A stretch of DNA of 64,000 nucleotides from CAMBDS01 sp964355675 (GCA_964355675.1 CAYHEC010000002.1:124001-188000), one strand, 5' to 3'; counted from the first letter of the stretch, positions 34,401 through 44,300 are shown. The notes: generated by a model from the letters alone, not told the origin. Program-made: numbers and translations.

Positions 34401-36554
34401 CCATTTCAATATTATGGCGAGGATTTCGGCAGAGTAACAATTTGCTCGAATGGCTGGATGTCATTTGGCGATGAATCAAAATTAGCCGACTTCCAGAATC
34501 GCCGCATTCCTCCAGCCTTAGGACCGCGCGCCCAGGTCTGCGTCTTTTGGGACGATTTGATCAACTACGTCGATACAACCGGTGCGCAAATCGGGGGAAT
34601 ATTCTACAAATTCGACGAACAAAACAATCGCTTCATCATCGAATGGAGTCGAATGAGACGGTATATCGGTATGGAAAACAACCGTATCAGAGTCGGTAGC
34701 GAGGAGAGTTTTCAGGTCATTATCTACGATCCCCAACACTATCCGACATACTCCGGTGATGGTGAGTTAGTTTTCCAGTACCGCGACGTCAGCAACGATC
34801 CCGATGTTGATCCGGGTGAATTCGACACGCCCTACTCAACGGTCGGGATTGTGAACCTGAATGGTACTGATGGGATGGAATATACATACTGGAATTCCTA
34901 TGCACCCGGTGCGGCCTTTTTAGAGGATGGACTCGCCATCAAATTTTCCACTAAGTTAATCGTCGTCGTCGGTTACGCCCAGGGTACTATCATTGACGCC
35001 GCTACGCAACAACCAATTCCAAATGCCGAAATCAGTGGTAGCAGAGGCTCTTTCTCTCTCTCCGATAGATCCGGTCATTTTGTGATGGATAATATTTTGA
35101 TCGGAGAAGACTATAGTTTTACCGCTTGGGCTCCTGGCTACAACGACTCAACTTTGACCGGCTTCGACATCTCAGAAGGAGACACCCTCCTGCTGAATTT
35201 CGCCTTGCTCCACCCGACTTTTACCTTGTCTCGGCAGGAGATATCGGAAGCAATCAGACCTGATTATGGAGCTGATATACCTATTTTACTTCGAAATCAA
35301 GGTAATGGACCGCTAAACTTCACCTCAAAACTAACTTACCCAGGTGTAGTTGAAGAAGGACACTGGCCACTCATTCTCAATATTAACGCAACTGAGGCGA
35401 CTCGCGATAACCGTATTCAATCGGTTTCATTCTTAAATCACAAAATTTGGGTAGCCGGTTCCAATAACAACGCCAACCCGAATAAATTCTATCGCTTCTT
35501 ACCCGATGGAACCTATCGAGATTACATTGCTCAACCCGGATCATCAAGTTTCGGCATCAGGGGTACAACATCGGACGGTGAGTTCTTATACGGTGGTGAA
35601 GGACCTTGGATCTACAAGATCGACAATAATGGGCTCACCCTCGATTCCATTCCGGGACCGCTCTCTCTACAAAGGGCTTTAGCCTACGACAACGAAAATG
35701 ACGAATTTTGGGTGGCAAATGGTCGTGACGAACAGATTGTCGGCATTGACCGTGAGGGGAATGTCATCGCCAGGTTCGACCATGAACTCGACATCAATGG
35801 TCTGGGATTTTTCCCGGACGATCCGGATGGATATCCGCTCTATATTCTCAGCCGAGATCGCACCAATCCCGGTTTGCAGGTTCCGGAAGCACTCATATCG
35901 AAGCTCAATCCGCAAACAGGCGATATGCGTATTGTGACCGTTCTCGAAGGTGGAGTTGAAGACCGCGGCGGTGAAATTGAAATCACCAGCGATCTGGACA
36001 GTCGTAAATGGGTCTTGTTAGCCACAATGACTAATCCTGCCGGGACACGAATTTCGTTATATGACATGGGACCAAACACTACTTGGTTGAATTATTCGCC
36101 ACGTACCGGAAGTCTGAATCCACAAGCAGAACAAACCCTCCAGCTCAGGCTCGACGCGACTGGTCTCGAAGAAGGTGAATATAATCTGATCCTCCGCTAC
36201 ATTCATAACGCCGCAGGATTGCGATCCGATATTCCGATCCAGTTGCGTGTCGATGATGAAGCTTCGGTAGGTGACTCTCAAGAAATACCTCATGTTTTCT
36301 CGCTGTCACCAGCTTTCCCGAACCCATTCAATTCCTCAACACTTCTCCGATTTTCTCTTCCTGAGCAGGGATTTGCTCGACTTGGACTTTACGATCTCGC
36401 TGGCAGACAAATTCAACTTCTTGAAGCTATGGAGCTTAATGCTGGCTCCCATACGGTTCAAATGTCGGCGGAGAACTTACCCAGTGGAGTTTACATCGTG
36501 AAGCTCAGCGCGGGAGACTTGACCCGCTCTATAAAAGTCGCCTTGATCCGTTAA
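31470..36554 (+). CDS. Gingipain-like (C25) giant secreted protein with T9SS-like sorting tail
   Basis: The 1694-residue protein has a signal peptide (to LFA), an N-terminal propeptide-like part, then a C25-type fold (about residues 235-560) with EIICLVGEADLQ and AAVGRISV. The catalytic cysteine position is kept (Cys472 in PTCNTCDF), but the usual His of a YxGHG motif is Trp443 in NYRGWGQF. Beyond it lie Ig-like modules, a beta-sandwich domain (YGYVCFDNTDDRW... FWDDLINY), a carboxypeptidase-regulatory-like domain (GTIIDAATQQPIPNAEISG), propeller-like blades, and a C-terminal sorting domain (AFPNPFNSSTLLRFSLPE ... LPSGVYIVKLS). It is likely exported by a type IX-like route. Proteolytic activity is doubtful. 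Confidence 0.88.
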   Translation: MRIRFFLISAGVLLANTLFADNNLATSSAIHTFRDGLLQITSKGSEGVSLSANLTSIDFNISESNDLSISAEGEGRIGLPGYPDLPSITRLFVIPPTGKCELSFSSSEPRLLENKQVSIFPSIASDGKELVSASPHFDQTNAFWPEQIVQLDAPVIMRGVRMVRLTIFPVQFNPISGTIKTFDNIEVSLNFVPGDGENCVVDPSRPRPSGMALKTMASIISNPELLRDSFQEKGAFVYVIPNYNGVAEAIEPLVQMRKMQGYPTQVITVATNASNVDVKNALQDAYENWDIPPEIICLVGEADLQSADFMIATWDVGRAYMWETDYKYGLLEGQDLLPEAAVGRISVRSLNELRSIVAKITGYELRPFIEDTTWFTRGAVMANDPRTGYSSVYLQRWARKLLLEVGFASVDTFFFIHQNQESDHNFVRRTINEGISVFNYRGWGQFNGAWVVGNAGELRNDQKLPLMILPTCNTCDFADHILSPHSYAEDFLWAQNGGAIGTIGSSGFTHTNYNNVLDGGILNSFYRDNIFPIGWALNRGKLELYRHFGVFNDVQDPQVQNLKVWEAHCYQFNLIGDPGTELWTAVPHAITLTHEDTLLIGSQNLRVRATDPRNNTPISDATLTLLQNGEPLRVEGSSDGGEVLFTFSPDELTAGRLILVVTKHNMLTNIDTLTVRTGAQFLAARTVIVDDDNAGRSRGNGNRTANPSETIELRSYIANFGDDAPDGALDVALSHNQGDYRILNGAVHLNQSPTAGDSSVVTFLVQTGNQIENNQRLVFNLTIAFENELWQSTISLMAESFDLSHARHVFTPTPFRPGDTAWVDVTVRNIGRLTSPEMTARLTSLTPVVSVFNPQAVFSPVSVDGVDSLATARFRVYAHSLTVPGTEAELLITFESEIGMRDTTRFTYVIGSPVADTPFGPDSYGYVCFDNTDDRWDVAPVYNWVEIDTGLGGNGQNTGIRDRGNEQDWSVLVDLPFPFQYYGEDFGRVTICSNGWMSFGDESKLADFQNRRIPPALGPRAQVCVFWDDLINYVDTTGAQIGGIFYKFDEQNNRFIIEWSRMRRYIGMENNRIRVGSEESFQVIIYDPQHYPTYSGDGELVFQYRDVSNDPDVDPGEFDTPYSTVGIVNLNGTDGMEYTYWNSYAPGAAFLEDGLAIKFSTKLIVVVGYAQGTIIDAATQQPIPNAEISGSRGSFSLSDRSGHFVMDNILIGEDYSFTAWAPGYNDSTLTGFDISEGDTLLLNFALLHPTFTLSRQEISEAIRPDYGADIPILLRNQGNGPLNFTSKLTYPGVVEEGHWPLILNINATEATRDNRIQSVSFLNHKIWVAGSNNNANPNKFYRFLPDGTYRDYIAQPGSSSFGIRGTTSDGEFLYGGEGPWIYKIDNNGLTLDSIPGPLSLQRALAYDNENDEFWVANGRDEQIVGIDREGNVIARFDHELDINGLGFFPDDPDGYPLYILSRDRTNPGLQVPEALISKLNPQTGDMRIVTVLEGGVEDRGGEIEITSDLDSRKWVLLATMTNPAGTRISLYDMGPNTTWLNYSPRTGSLNPQAEQTLQLRLDATGLEEGEYNLILRYIHNAAGLRSDIPIQLRVDDEASVGDSQEIPHVFSLSPAFPNPFNSSTLLRFSLPEQGFARLGLYDLAGRQIQLLEAMELNAGSHTVQMSAENLPSGVYIVKLSAGDLTRSIKVALIR

Positions 36555-36602
36555 GAGAGTTCGGAGTTCACCGCTTTAACCTGTCGATTTGCCTATAACC
36601 AA

Positions 36603-36628
36603 AAGGGGCAACCATTTGGTTGCCCCTT
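36603..36628. terminator. Two-way terminator
   Basis: AAGGGGCAACC and GGTTGCCCCTT pair around ATTT. It sits between the convergent C25 gene (+) and the DUF6249-type gene (-). Confidence 0.75.
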
Positions 36629-36652
36629 GTAAGTGGTGCGGAAGGCGTGGGA

Positions 36653-37051
36653 TTATTCCGCACCTGCTCTCGGCTCATCTGAATGTCCATTTTGTACTCG
36701 GCTCTCAGGTATGACCCCAGATTTCTGCGCGGATTCCCGAGAGGTTCGGAGGTGGGTATATAACAAGCCTACTCCAACTATCAATGGCAACAGCGCCCAC
36801 AGAAAATCTTCATCGCCCTGATAGAGGTTCGCGCCGAGCCATGCTACTCCCAAGCCTATCAAGATGATCGGCCATTTGTAAGGATTTTTTACCACATCTT
36901 TGTGCCGTGGAGGAACGGGAATGCCCTTTTCCATCGCCAGCATCCGCTCTTCATGTTCCATCTTTGCTCGTTTCATTTTCGCTTGCAATATCATATAAAT
37001 GACACAGACCGTTGCCGCGAAAAATGCTATCGGCACTAAAATATCTTCCAT
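36653..37051 (-). CDS. DUF6249-like small membrane protein
   Basis: The 132-residue protein has an N-terminal membrane segment (ILVPIAFFAATVCVIYMIL), a charged linker with MEHEERMLAMEKGIPVP, and two further segments (WPIILIGLGVAWLGANL, LLPLIVGVGLLYTHL). The layout and the MLAMEKGIPVP motif fit the DUF6249 family, which often stands beside ECF sigma factors. Here it is divergent from one. Its function is unknown, and it may take part in the same membrane-stress circuit. GGAG precedes the ATG. Confidence 0.75.
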   Translation of the reverse strand: MEDILVPIAFFAATVCVIYMILQAKMKRAKMEHEERMLAMEKGIPVPPRHKDVVKNPYKWPIILIGLGVAWLGANLYQGDEDFLWALLPLIVGVGLLYTHLRTSRESAQKSGVIPESRVQNGHSDEPRAGAE

Positions 37052-37536
37052 AAGGCGCTCCAGCAGTTGTTTGGTTTAGCTATCTATAGGATAGTCGAAT
37101 ATTTTTCGGAGGAGTTTTAACCCGGTATTTGTGCCTCTTTGAGTCCGGACATCCCGGTCCGCCCTCGAGTCAACTATTCCGTTCACTCCTATAGACTGGC
37201 GCTTACTTTGAAAGGTTACAAATTACCCAAACTATTTTAATTTTGCTCTTGAAAGGCATGATTTCAATCCGCTCTCAGCAATATATCTGAAAAAGCATAA
37301 AGTCCGTCGCGTAGGTTAACCGTCTCAGTTGACAGTGTTTTCGTGGACACGATACGCATGCCCTTCGTGGACGGGAAACCCTTCTTGCATTTCACCGGAA
37401 CGCCTTTTATATTTATGAGAGTATTAACTTAATAGTGTCTTCTTGGCAGGCGCGACACTCCAGTCGGCAGGCTCTGACCTAAAACGACTACAAGGTAATA
37501 CTCTAATATTCAAAGGGTGTACTCAATTCTCTTTGG

Positions 37537-37564
37537 TTGACTTTTATTTACCTCTTTGTAACAT
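37537..37564 (+). promoter_or_regulatory. Candidate sigma-70 promoter of the ECF sigma operon
   Basis: TTGACT, a 16-base spacer and TAACAT resemble the -35 and -10 boxes (5/6 and 4/6 matches). The start of transcription would be near 37571, about 35 bases before the leader ATG. Confidence 0.45.
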
Positions 37565-37604
37565 TCTTGATGAGTCGCCAGTCTAAGTGAATAGGGGAGG
37601 AAAA

Positions 37605-37625
37605 ATGGGTGAAGTCGGAAAATAG
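37605..37625 (+). other. Six-codon leader minicistron before the ECF sigma gene
   Basis: ATGGGTGAAGTCGGAAAATAG (MGEVGK) stands behind the strongest ribosome site of the region (GGGGAGG). Its stop lies two bases before the GTG of the sigma gene, which has no good site of its own. Translation could couple the two. Alternatively the ATG is the true start and a base is missing in the sequence. Confidence 0.35.
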
Positions 37626-37627
37626 GC

Positions 37628-38206
37628 GTGGCAACCTTCGACGAAGGAAACTTTCTTACCGATTTCCGGCTTCGACCGGAAACAGCATTTCGAACACTTA
37701 TGGACTATTTCCGCGACCGGGTCTTCCTGATGTGTCTGCGAGTTTCTCCCGGACATGCTGAAGCTGAAGATCTGGCGCAGGAATCTTTCATTCGTATCTG
37801 GCGGGGACTCCAATCCTTCCGTGGAGACAGCTCGCTTTCGACTTGGATTTACCATATCGTCTGGAATGTCTGCGCTTCCTATCTTGAAAAGAAAGGCAGA
37901 GCTTCCGATTTCGTTCCTTACCGAGAAGACGATGACGATGAACAGGGGCTCTTCAGTTACAGCGCCCCAAGCATCGACAACGCCTTCAAGCATTTTGAAA
38001 GTAGTCAATACATTGCCACACTTCTTGCACAGCTTCCTCCCGCACAGCAGATGATCTTGACACTTTACTATTTAGAAGAGCAATCCTATCAGGAAATCGC
38101 TGACGTTGTTGGCTGGCCGATGGGAACCGTCAAAGCAAATCTGCACCGCGCGAAAGAAAGATTACGCGCTATCGCATTAAAGGAACAAGCATCAATTCCA
38201 GCATAA
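37628..38206 (+). CDS. ECF-family RNA polymerase sigma factor
   Basis: The 192-residue protein has sigma region 2 (MCLRVSPGHAEAEDLAQESFIRIWRGLQSFRGDSSLSTWIYHI) and region 4 (LLAQLPPAQQMILTLYYLEEQSYQEIADVVGWPMGTVKANLHRAKERL). An acidic linker (REDDDDEQ) joins them. It directs RNA polymerase to a specific regulon, usually under control of a membrane anti-sigma factor, here encoded next. The GTG start is uncertain because of the leader minicistron. Confidence 0.94.
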   Translation: MATFDEGNFLTDFRLRPETAFRTLMDYFRDRVFLMCLRVSPGHAEAEDLAQESFIRIWRGLQSFRGDSSLSTWIYHIVWNVCASYLEKKGRASDFVPYREDDDDEQGLFSYSAPSIDNAFKHFESSQYIATLLAQLPPAQQMILTLYYLEEQSYQEIADVVGWPMGTVKANLHRAKERLRAIALKEQASIPA

Positions 38207-38230
38207 TTCTATGAACAGCTTGGAACAGAA

Positions 38231-38920
38231 ATGAGCCATAAAGTGAGCGATCATCAGATTGACTGCACTCAAGCGGTTTCTCTCAATAATCAAAAAGCCT
38301 CATTGACCTTTGAAGAACGCGAGTTGCTCAATACGCACCTCGCAAACTGCTACCAATGTCGTGAGGAACAATTATGCTGTGCCGAAGCTTTGCAGTTGAT
38401 CGATCAACTGCCACCTGCCGAGGCTGACTGCAATCAATCGCTCAATCTTCATATCAGTTGTTGTCCTGAATGCCTTACAGCAAAGCTCCTGGAGCCAACC
38501 CTTCGCGTAGCTGTTGCGCCAATCTGCTTGCCAACTCCCTCTTTGAATTTTGAGGCGTTACTAAAATCAAAACTTTCGATCGCGCCATTATCGGAAAGTG
38601 TACCTGTTAAACCTGATATTATTGTTCAGGAAGCTCCAATCTCGCAGTGGAGCTGGGTAATTGCCGCCATCACGCTTGCTCTTACAATCTCTGCTCAGTT
38701 ACCCAAGGTATATTCGTTGATTGCAAGCATCCCAAATCTAACATTAAAATTTGTTGCTTTCCTTGCATCCCATCTAACTGGTGAAACAGCAGTAGTTTAT
38801 AGTTTATTGAAGCGCTCCTATTCATCCTTTACTGTAGAAAACCTTGGCCCAGTAATGGTAATTACACTCATTGCCATAAGTCTATCTGCAATGAGATTTG
38901 TACTTCTACAGGATGATTGA
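38231..38920 (+). CDS. Zinc-finger transmembrane anti-sigma factor
   Basis: The 229-residue protein carries the anti-sigma zinc motif H-x3-C-x2-C (His36, Cys40, Cys43) and, unusually, a second copy (His74, Cys78, Cys81). This is followed by membrane segments about residues 139-155 and 207-225. It would hold the ECF sigma factor of the preceding gene at the membrane until a signal arrives. A seven-codon frame (MNSLEQK, 38211-38234) overlaps its ATG, which may be chance. Confidence 0.82.
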   Translation: MSHKVSDHQIDCTQAVSLNNQKASLTFEERELLNTHLANCYQCREEQLCCAEALQLIDQLPPAEADCNQSLNLHISCCPECLTAKLLEPTLRVAVAPICLPTPSLNFEALLKSKLSIAPLSESVPVKPDIIVQEAPISQWSWVIAAITLALTISAQLPKVYSLIASIPNLTLKFVAFLASHLTGETAVVYSLLKRSYSSFTVENLGPVMVITLIAISLSAMRFVLLQDD

Positions 38921-38950
38921 TGTGATGTCACCCGCCCTCACCTGACTGCG

Positions 38951-38974
38951 GTAGGGGCGAATTTATTCGCCCCT
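38951..38974. repeat. Palindrome, GTAGGGGCGAAT family
   Basis: AGGGGCGAAT and ATTCGCCCCT are complementary around TT. It follows the anti-sigma gene; the same element is at 41299. Confidence 0.75.
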
Positions 38975-39062
38975 GATGAAATTACGGCGGGTAGCCCGGC
39001 GAGCTGTACTCAGCGGGTGCGATTTTAGGAGTTCCCGCGCGCACGTTGAGCCGCCGAGCCCG

Positions 39063-39102
39063 ACACAAAGCCGTCAACCCATTTGGATTGACGGCTTTGT
39101 GT
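39063..39102. terminator. Two-way terminator
   Basis: ACACAAAGCCGTCAA pairs perfectly with TTGACGGCTTTGTGT over a ten-base loop. It lies between the convergent anti-sigma gene and the BNR protein gene. Confidence 0.78.
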
Positions 39103-39157
39103 TGAGTTTGCAAACCCGACTGTCTCTACCCTGCCTGCAAATTATACGAGTCGTAAT

Positions 39158-41131
39158 CTATCGCACGAGCGCAACCTTCATCGTTGAAACGAACTCGGCA
39201 TTCGAGAGTTTGACAATATAGATCCCTGCCGGCAGATCTTCAGCATTCAAAACGACCTGATGGTGCCCGGGTAGATTCTCTCCATTAAATAGAACGGCGA
39301 CTTTTTGCCCGTTAGTGGAATAAAGGGCAAGTTCAACATTTTGATGCTTTTCGATATCGTATTCAATCCGCGTTGTGCTGTTGAATGGATTCGGGTAGGC
39401 TCCCGCCAAGCGGAACTCCGTGGGGCCAGACACGCCGTCATCTTCAACCGATACCGGAGGTACCACGTGGAAATTAGGCCCTTCCCAGATTGAATCATGG
39501 TTAACCTCTTCCAACGGAACTCTCAAGTAATAAACTTCATTGAGTGTGTTCGTCGCGTTTTCGTCTTGAATCACGGATCCTGCTTCGTGATCGAGGATGT
39601 ACAAAACGTGCAGATTATCATCCACCCTCTCGGCTAATGACGGATACTCTTCGCACATTCCGGCGCCCGGTTCTGGCAGTAACGCGTCTGTCTGCACTAA
39701 CAAAGTAGGATGCTCCCAAGTTGCCCCGTTATTTCTTGAAACTGCCACAGAGACGTCGCCCTGACACCGCCCTGCATTATCCACATAATCATTGTAATCA
39801 TTATATGGATAGTAGTTATAGACACAGTATAAATAACCATTTGGACCATAGGCAAGCGACGGCGCACAAACATTTGATTTCCAGGCGCCGGGTTGAGGCC
39901 AGATTACAAGGCTGTCATTTTCATCCAGTATCTGTTGAGAGAACCACCCGTCAGCTACTGGAGAAAACGTACAATCCTCTTCAGTCCAGTGGAAAAGTAT
40001 CGCCGCATCTAACGTGAGATTATCCACCGGCGGACGGTCAACATCTGGATCATAAATAGCCTTCTCCCACATGCCTCGTGCTTCGAAAACGATGTGGATC
40101 ATATCCGCATCATCGAAGATCACGTCGTGAGTCGTAAACGGTCGTAACGTATCGCCATACGACTCGTCCCCCTCTAACTCCGGATTTGGCGGAATACAAT
40201 TAGTCACATTAAGTGGATTATCGAAATTCCACTCAACACCGTCGTCGGTCCAAGCCAGCCAAAGATCATTATTCATCTGATAAGCGAGAAATCCATCCCA
40301 TTCCGGTGGAGCAGGAATGCCGGTTCGACTCGAAATCCAGGTGATTGCGGCGCGCTCGCTATTTGGAGATTGGACTATCCGGTAGTTATTGAGACTGGTG
40401 GGTGATACCTCAATCGGTACGTCAGGAAATGATGGTTGACCTCCTCTAAAATCCGTACCGCTATAGCTGATCATTCCAGCGTCGTTTCGGTTTCCAACCA
40501 CATGTATCATGTCATCGGGTGAGATCACTCCCATCGGCCAGAGTATTTGAGTTTCGACGTAATTTGGAGTTTGAAATGCCTCGAATGCCCCAAAACCCAT
40601 CGCGAAATCGACGCATACCACTGTCGTCGGCTCGCCTCCCGGAAGGATACCTACTGCATGGCAGAAAATGACCGCCCGCTGTTCCTCTTCGCGCGTTAAA
40701 ACGATATTCCCGTAACCCGAACGTGTGCCGGGTGGAGCCTGAACGCCATCTTCTTCAAGCCAATTTCCGTTTGGATCAAGATAATTGTATTTCTGCTGGC
40801 GAGTCCCGGCGTTATCCGAGCCGTAACCATCCATCCAGGTCACGTGGACTCCACCCTGATCATCGACAGCGATCATCTTCCCGACACAACCATTCGCTTG
40901 ATAGTCGTACCAAGTATCGCCTGGTAAGAACTGCTCCCCCAAGATCACATCGTCCCGACCAGGCAACCTTGGACGAGGAGGAGTAAAGCGTACATTACCT
41001 GGCTCCTGCTCGTTGGCGTCGATGAGTTTGTATGCTGGTGTTGTACGTGGGCCGCGTACATTTGCAGATTCCTTTGCCTGCAAACCGACTGAAATCAACA
41101 ACCCTGCCAAGATTAAAGTAAACGTTTTCAT
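39158..41131 (-). CDS. Secreted BNR/Asp-box protein with T9SS-like sorting tail
   Basis: The ATG at 41131 is set by AAGGGATATCAT and gives a signal peptide (core LILAGLLISVGL, end QAK). A longer frame begins at 41251 but includes a palindromic repeat. The 657-residue product is rich in propeller-like blades. One Asp-box type motif (SRNNGATWE) is visible, as in sialidase and other BNR proteins. The C-terminus has AYPNPFNSTTRIEYDIE and LPAGIYIVKLS, the sorting tail seen in the two C25 proteins. No catalytic residues could be named. It is probably a secreted carbohydrate- or surface-acting protein. Confidence 0.8.
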   Translation of the reverse strand: MKTFTLILAGLLISVGLQAKESANVRGPRTTPAYKLIDANEQEPGNVRFTPPRPRLPGRDDVILGEQFLPGDTWYDYQANGCVGKMIAVDDQGGVHVTWMDGYGSDNAGTRQQKYNYLDPNGNWLEEDGVQAPPGTRSGYGNIVLTREEEQRAVIFCHAVGILPGGEPTTVVCVDFAMGFGAFEAFQTPNYVETQILWPMGVISPDDMIHVVGNRNDAGMISYSGTDFRGGQPSFPDVPIEVSPTSLNNYRIVQSPNSERAAITWISSRTGIPAPPEWDGFLAYQMNNDLWLAWTDDGVEWNFDNPLNVTNCIPPNPELEGDESYGDTLRPFTTHDVIFDDADMIHIVFEARGMWEKAIYDPDVDRPPVDNLTLDAAILFHWTEEDCTFSPVADGWFSQQILDENDSLVIWPQPGAWKSNVCAPSLAYGPNGYLYCVYNYYPYNDYNDYVDNAGRCQGDVSVAVSRNNGATWEHPTLLVQTDALLPEPGAGMCEEYPSLAERVDDNLHVLYILDHEAGSVIQDENATNTLNEVYYLRVPLEEVNHDSIWEGPNFHVVPPVSVEDDGVSGPTEFRLAGAYPNPFNSTTRIEYDIEKHQNVELALYSTNGQKVAVLFNGENLPGHHQVVLNAEDLPAGIYIVKLSNAEFVSTMKVALVR

Positions 41132-41265
41132 ATGATATCCCTTATGAAATGAATGAGTTCTTTGTAACGGAAGCGCTTGGCTCCGTACCCTTCCGATGAA
41201 AATCACGCCCAGCAAAGCTGTGCGGGTCACACGCTTCTTCTGGTTGGGCAACAGTCCCGACTTCG

Positions 41266-41290
41266 GTAAGGGCGAATTTATTCGCCCTTC
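41266..41290. repeat. Palindrome, GTAAGGGCGAAT family
   Basis: AAGGGCGAAT and ATTCGCCCTT are complementary around TT. It lies 34 bases before the next copy. Confidence 0.75.
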
Positions 41291-41298
41291 TGTCTTTG

Positions 41299-41323
41299 GT
41301 AGGGGCGAATTGATTCGCCCCTC
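41299..41323. repeat. Palindrome, GTAGGGGCGAAT family
   Basis: AGGGGCGAAT and ATTCGCCCCT are complementary around TG. Two neighbouring copies separate the BNR and C25 genes. Confidence 0.75.
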
Positions 41324-41367
41324 TGTGCGGTGACTGAACCAAACGACGCTTAACGATTGAGCAACCC

Positions 41368-44300
41368 CTACTTGAGTAATGTCAATTTGCGTTGCCCGAA
41401 TTCGCCAGCGATTTCAACCCTCAGCAGGTACATCCCACTCGGAAGATTACTCGCCTCAAAATCCAACGTATGTCGGCCTGGCTCATAGAATCCGGCTCCC
41501 ACCCTGAGCAGTAAGCGTCCGCCAAGATCGTAGATACCCGCATTCAATTCGCCAGCGCGAGGAATTTCGAAATCGATAGAGGTTCTCGAGTTGAAGGGAT
41601 TCGGAAATGCTTCACCCAGTCGGAATTCCTGCGGAACACCATTTCGATCATCTTTGACGTCCAGAAAATCGTCAGGCGGATTAGTTGTAAACAGAATCGC
41701 CCGCCCATTGACAAATTCGGCGGTTGATGGATGGGTGATGTTCGCATAAGTCAATGCAACGCCCCGGCTGTGATTCCAGTCTTGAATCCCAACCGTAGCG
41801 TAATCATAGGGAACCCTGCCTTGGTCAACAAGATGGACTTCCTGATACTGAAACAGTATCTCGCCATCCCCAGTCGGTGTCCCAATGAAGGATGGATCGT
41901 ACAGAACTATCTCAAAAGTTTCAACATTATCGACCTCCCCCCCTGATCTGGCTATAGCACGGCTCCACTCTACGACCAGACGATGCTCAGCTTCGTCGTA
42001 TCGATAGAATATCTTCATACTATCTCGATCATCGTTCCCGGAGTCACGACCAACGAGGTCTTCCCAGAACGGGCACAGCATAGAATGGGGACCCAATGGC
42101 GATAAAATAGGCCAGTTATTGAAATCCCACGCATCTGTGCTCTCAAAACTCGCCCAGCCGTTCGAACAGATTGTAAGACGATTATGTTCCATACCATAGA
42201 ACTTGAAGTCAAAAGGCAATTCGATGATGAACGACTGATCATCGACGACCATATTTTGAACTGCATTCGCCCCGCCAAATGCCGGGTCAAGTTCGATCCA
42301 CTGATAAGTTGGATGCTCGGCATAGCGCTCATCGACATTATCATACGCGTAGTAGCCATAGCCATCTGGTCCAACTGGATCAGTAGGCCCGGGGTTTCCT
42401 GCGATGATATTGAAGAAAAATCTGTCGATCTGCGTGCCGCTCGCATCGAAAAGGTGTACCCGCAACGGTACCTGACGCCCTACAGCAGTTCTTTCCAGTA
42501 TTCTGATCCGGAACGGATCACCAGCGCAGGTGGCGTTTGCATCTGCGGCTACATCGCCGAATGTCGCAGAGTTGTCGATAATTTCCAAAGCATTATCGAA
42601 ACATTCCAGTGTCGCATGAAGCCCTTCGACAGGTAAAATACTCCAATTCGCCACCGAAATAACCAGATTTTCAGTTGCGCCCGGGTTCAAATATTCCGAT
42701 TCAAACTCGTGTCCGCGATAGCCGATCATCCCATTGCTTACCGATAATCGAAACAACGCTGGCGGGTGGCCGCCTTGGCCATCCCCAATTGACAAAATGA
42801 ACGGTATGGTTGCATTTTGACTGAAGGCTGTCGAAACCCTGATTCTGAAAGCGGTTTGCGAAGTGACTGTATTTCCAACGGGAATGTCACCGAATGAGCT
42901 TTCAGACTGCAATATCTCAACGCCTTGAAGTGGTGAACTTAATGTCCCGATGATCCCATTTGCCACTGCCGCGCCAAAGTTCTTCAGCCTTATCGTTAAT
43001 TCGACTGCCGTCCCAGCAATAACCCTGTCACCACCTTGGCCATCACGAACTTCAACCCCCTCAAATCCCACCAAACGATTCGACGCGACGACCGGAATCT
43101 TCAATTGTGCTGGTGCAAATTCATGCGCTATCACGGTGACGCGGAGTGTATCAGGTGTATCTAAATTTACCGGGGCCAGAGCGACGCCATCTGCGTCTGT
43201 CATGATCGACAAATTTGTCTCGTTCCCCTTACGAAGTGTGATCAGCGCCCCCGAAACCGCTTCCCCTGCCTCGTCTCGTACTACGATCCGCGCATTGGTC
43301 TCTCCGACTGCCATACTCTGCGGAGCCGTTACCGTCAGTCGTCCAGGTCGATGAAAATACGTCGTGGCTTCAGGATCGCCGAGATTATTATAAACACTAA
43401 AGTAGAATTCGACAAAATTATTGTCGCCTCCCATGACTCGAAGATGGGGATTGGTCTTCCAAACCTCCATTTTTGCCCGTAGTGTCAGCTGTCCAAATAC
43501 CCGAAGATCTTGATATATTAGCCCCCAATAGTAGCCGGCTAACATCGAATTATTGAATGTCGTTTTGGTGTGAAGGTCTGACGGGCCATAAAAATTAATC
43601 GCTCCCGTCGGATTTATCCGCGAGCCACGGCAAATTGCATATTCACCAAAACAAAGCGTGCGGTTATCGTTATCGATGTCTCCCGTATTGCAGACGAAAA
43701 AAGTCATGACCGGAAGCAAAGGTCCATTATTTAGCTGGTCGAGATTCTCAGTGTAGAAGCGAGGGTAATGCGTTCCGTGCGAATCTGCCCAACCACGGTA
43801 GGAAACGATGTTGACCCCCCGATTGATCGCCTCAACCAGAGGCGCCGGATCGTCGTTATCGCCAACTTCACGCCACATTTGTGTATATACGTCGTAGCCA
43901 TGCTCCCGAAGTCGTTGCGCCAGCCATTCAGAAGTTTCGACCGGGCTATATACTACGTTGTTGCCGTCCCCACGATTGCCAGCATAGACCACCGCTCGGT
44001 TAAATGCCGCCGCCGGAAAGGTGAGAGGATCCCTCTCATGCCGGAGCAAACGGGCGAAATAATTCTGAGCGATCGTTGCGTTGGGAGAATCTGAGCTGAT
44101 CCGTCCTACCAGTATGTCTGGATAATAATCGTCGCCCTCCATCAAACCATAAGGTAAATCAGTGGCGTCGATCTCGTTGATCCCCGGGAAGGGATTACGA
44201 ATTTGGAAAACTGGAAGTTGGATGCTGGCGTTGACGTCACCAAGAAGCAGAACGTATTCGGGTGGCCTTGGCCAATTTTCGTAAGCGTCACGAATATAAT

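Larger units (their letters stand above)
37052..37627. other. Long intergenic region upstream of the ECF sigma gene
   Basis: No gene is visible in these 576 bases. A direct repeat of TTCGTGGAC occurs near 37340 and 37368, and short GTGTC/GACAC arms near 37435-37470. A good sigma-70-type promoter faces the sigma gene at the right end. Nothing else was recognised. Confidence 0.4.
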
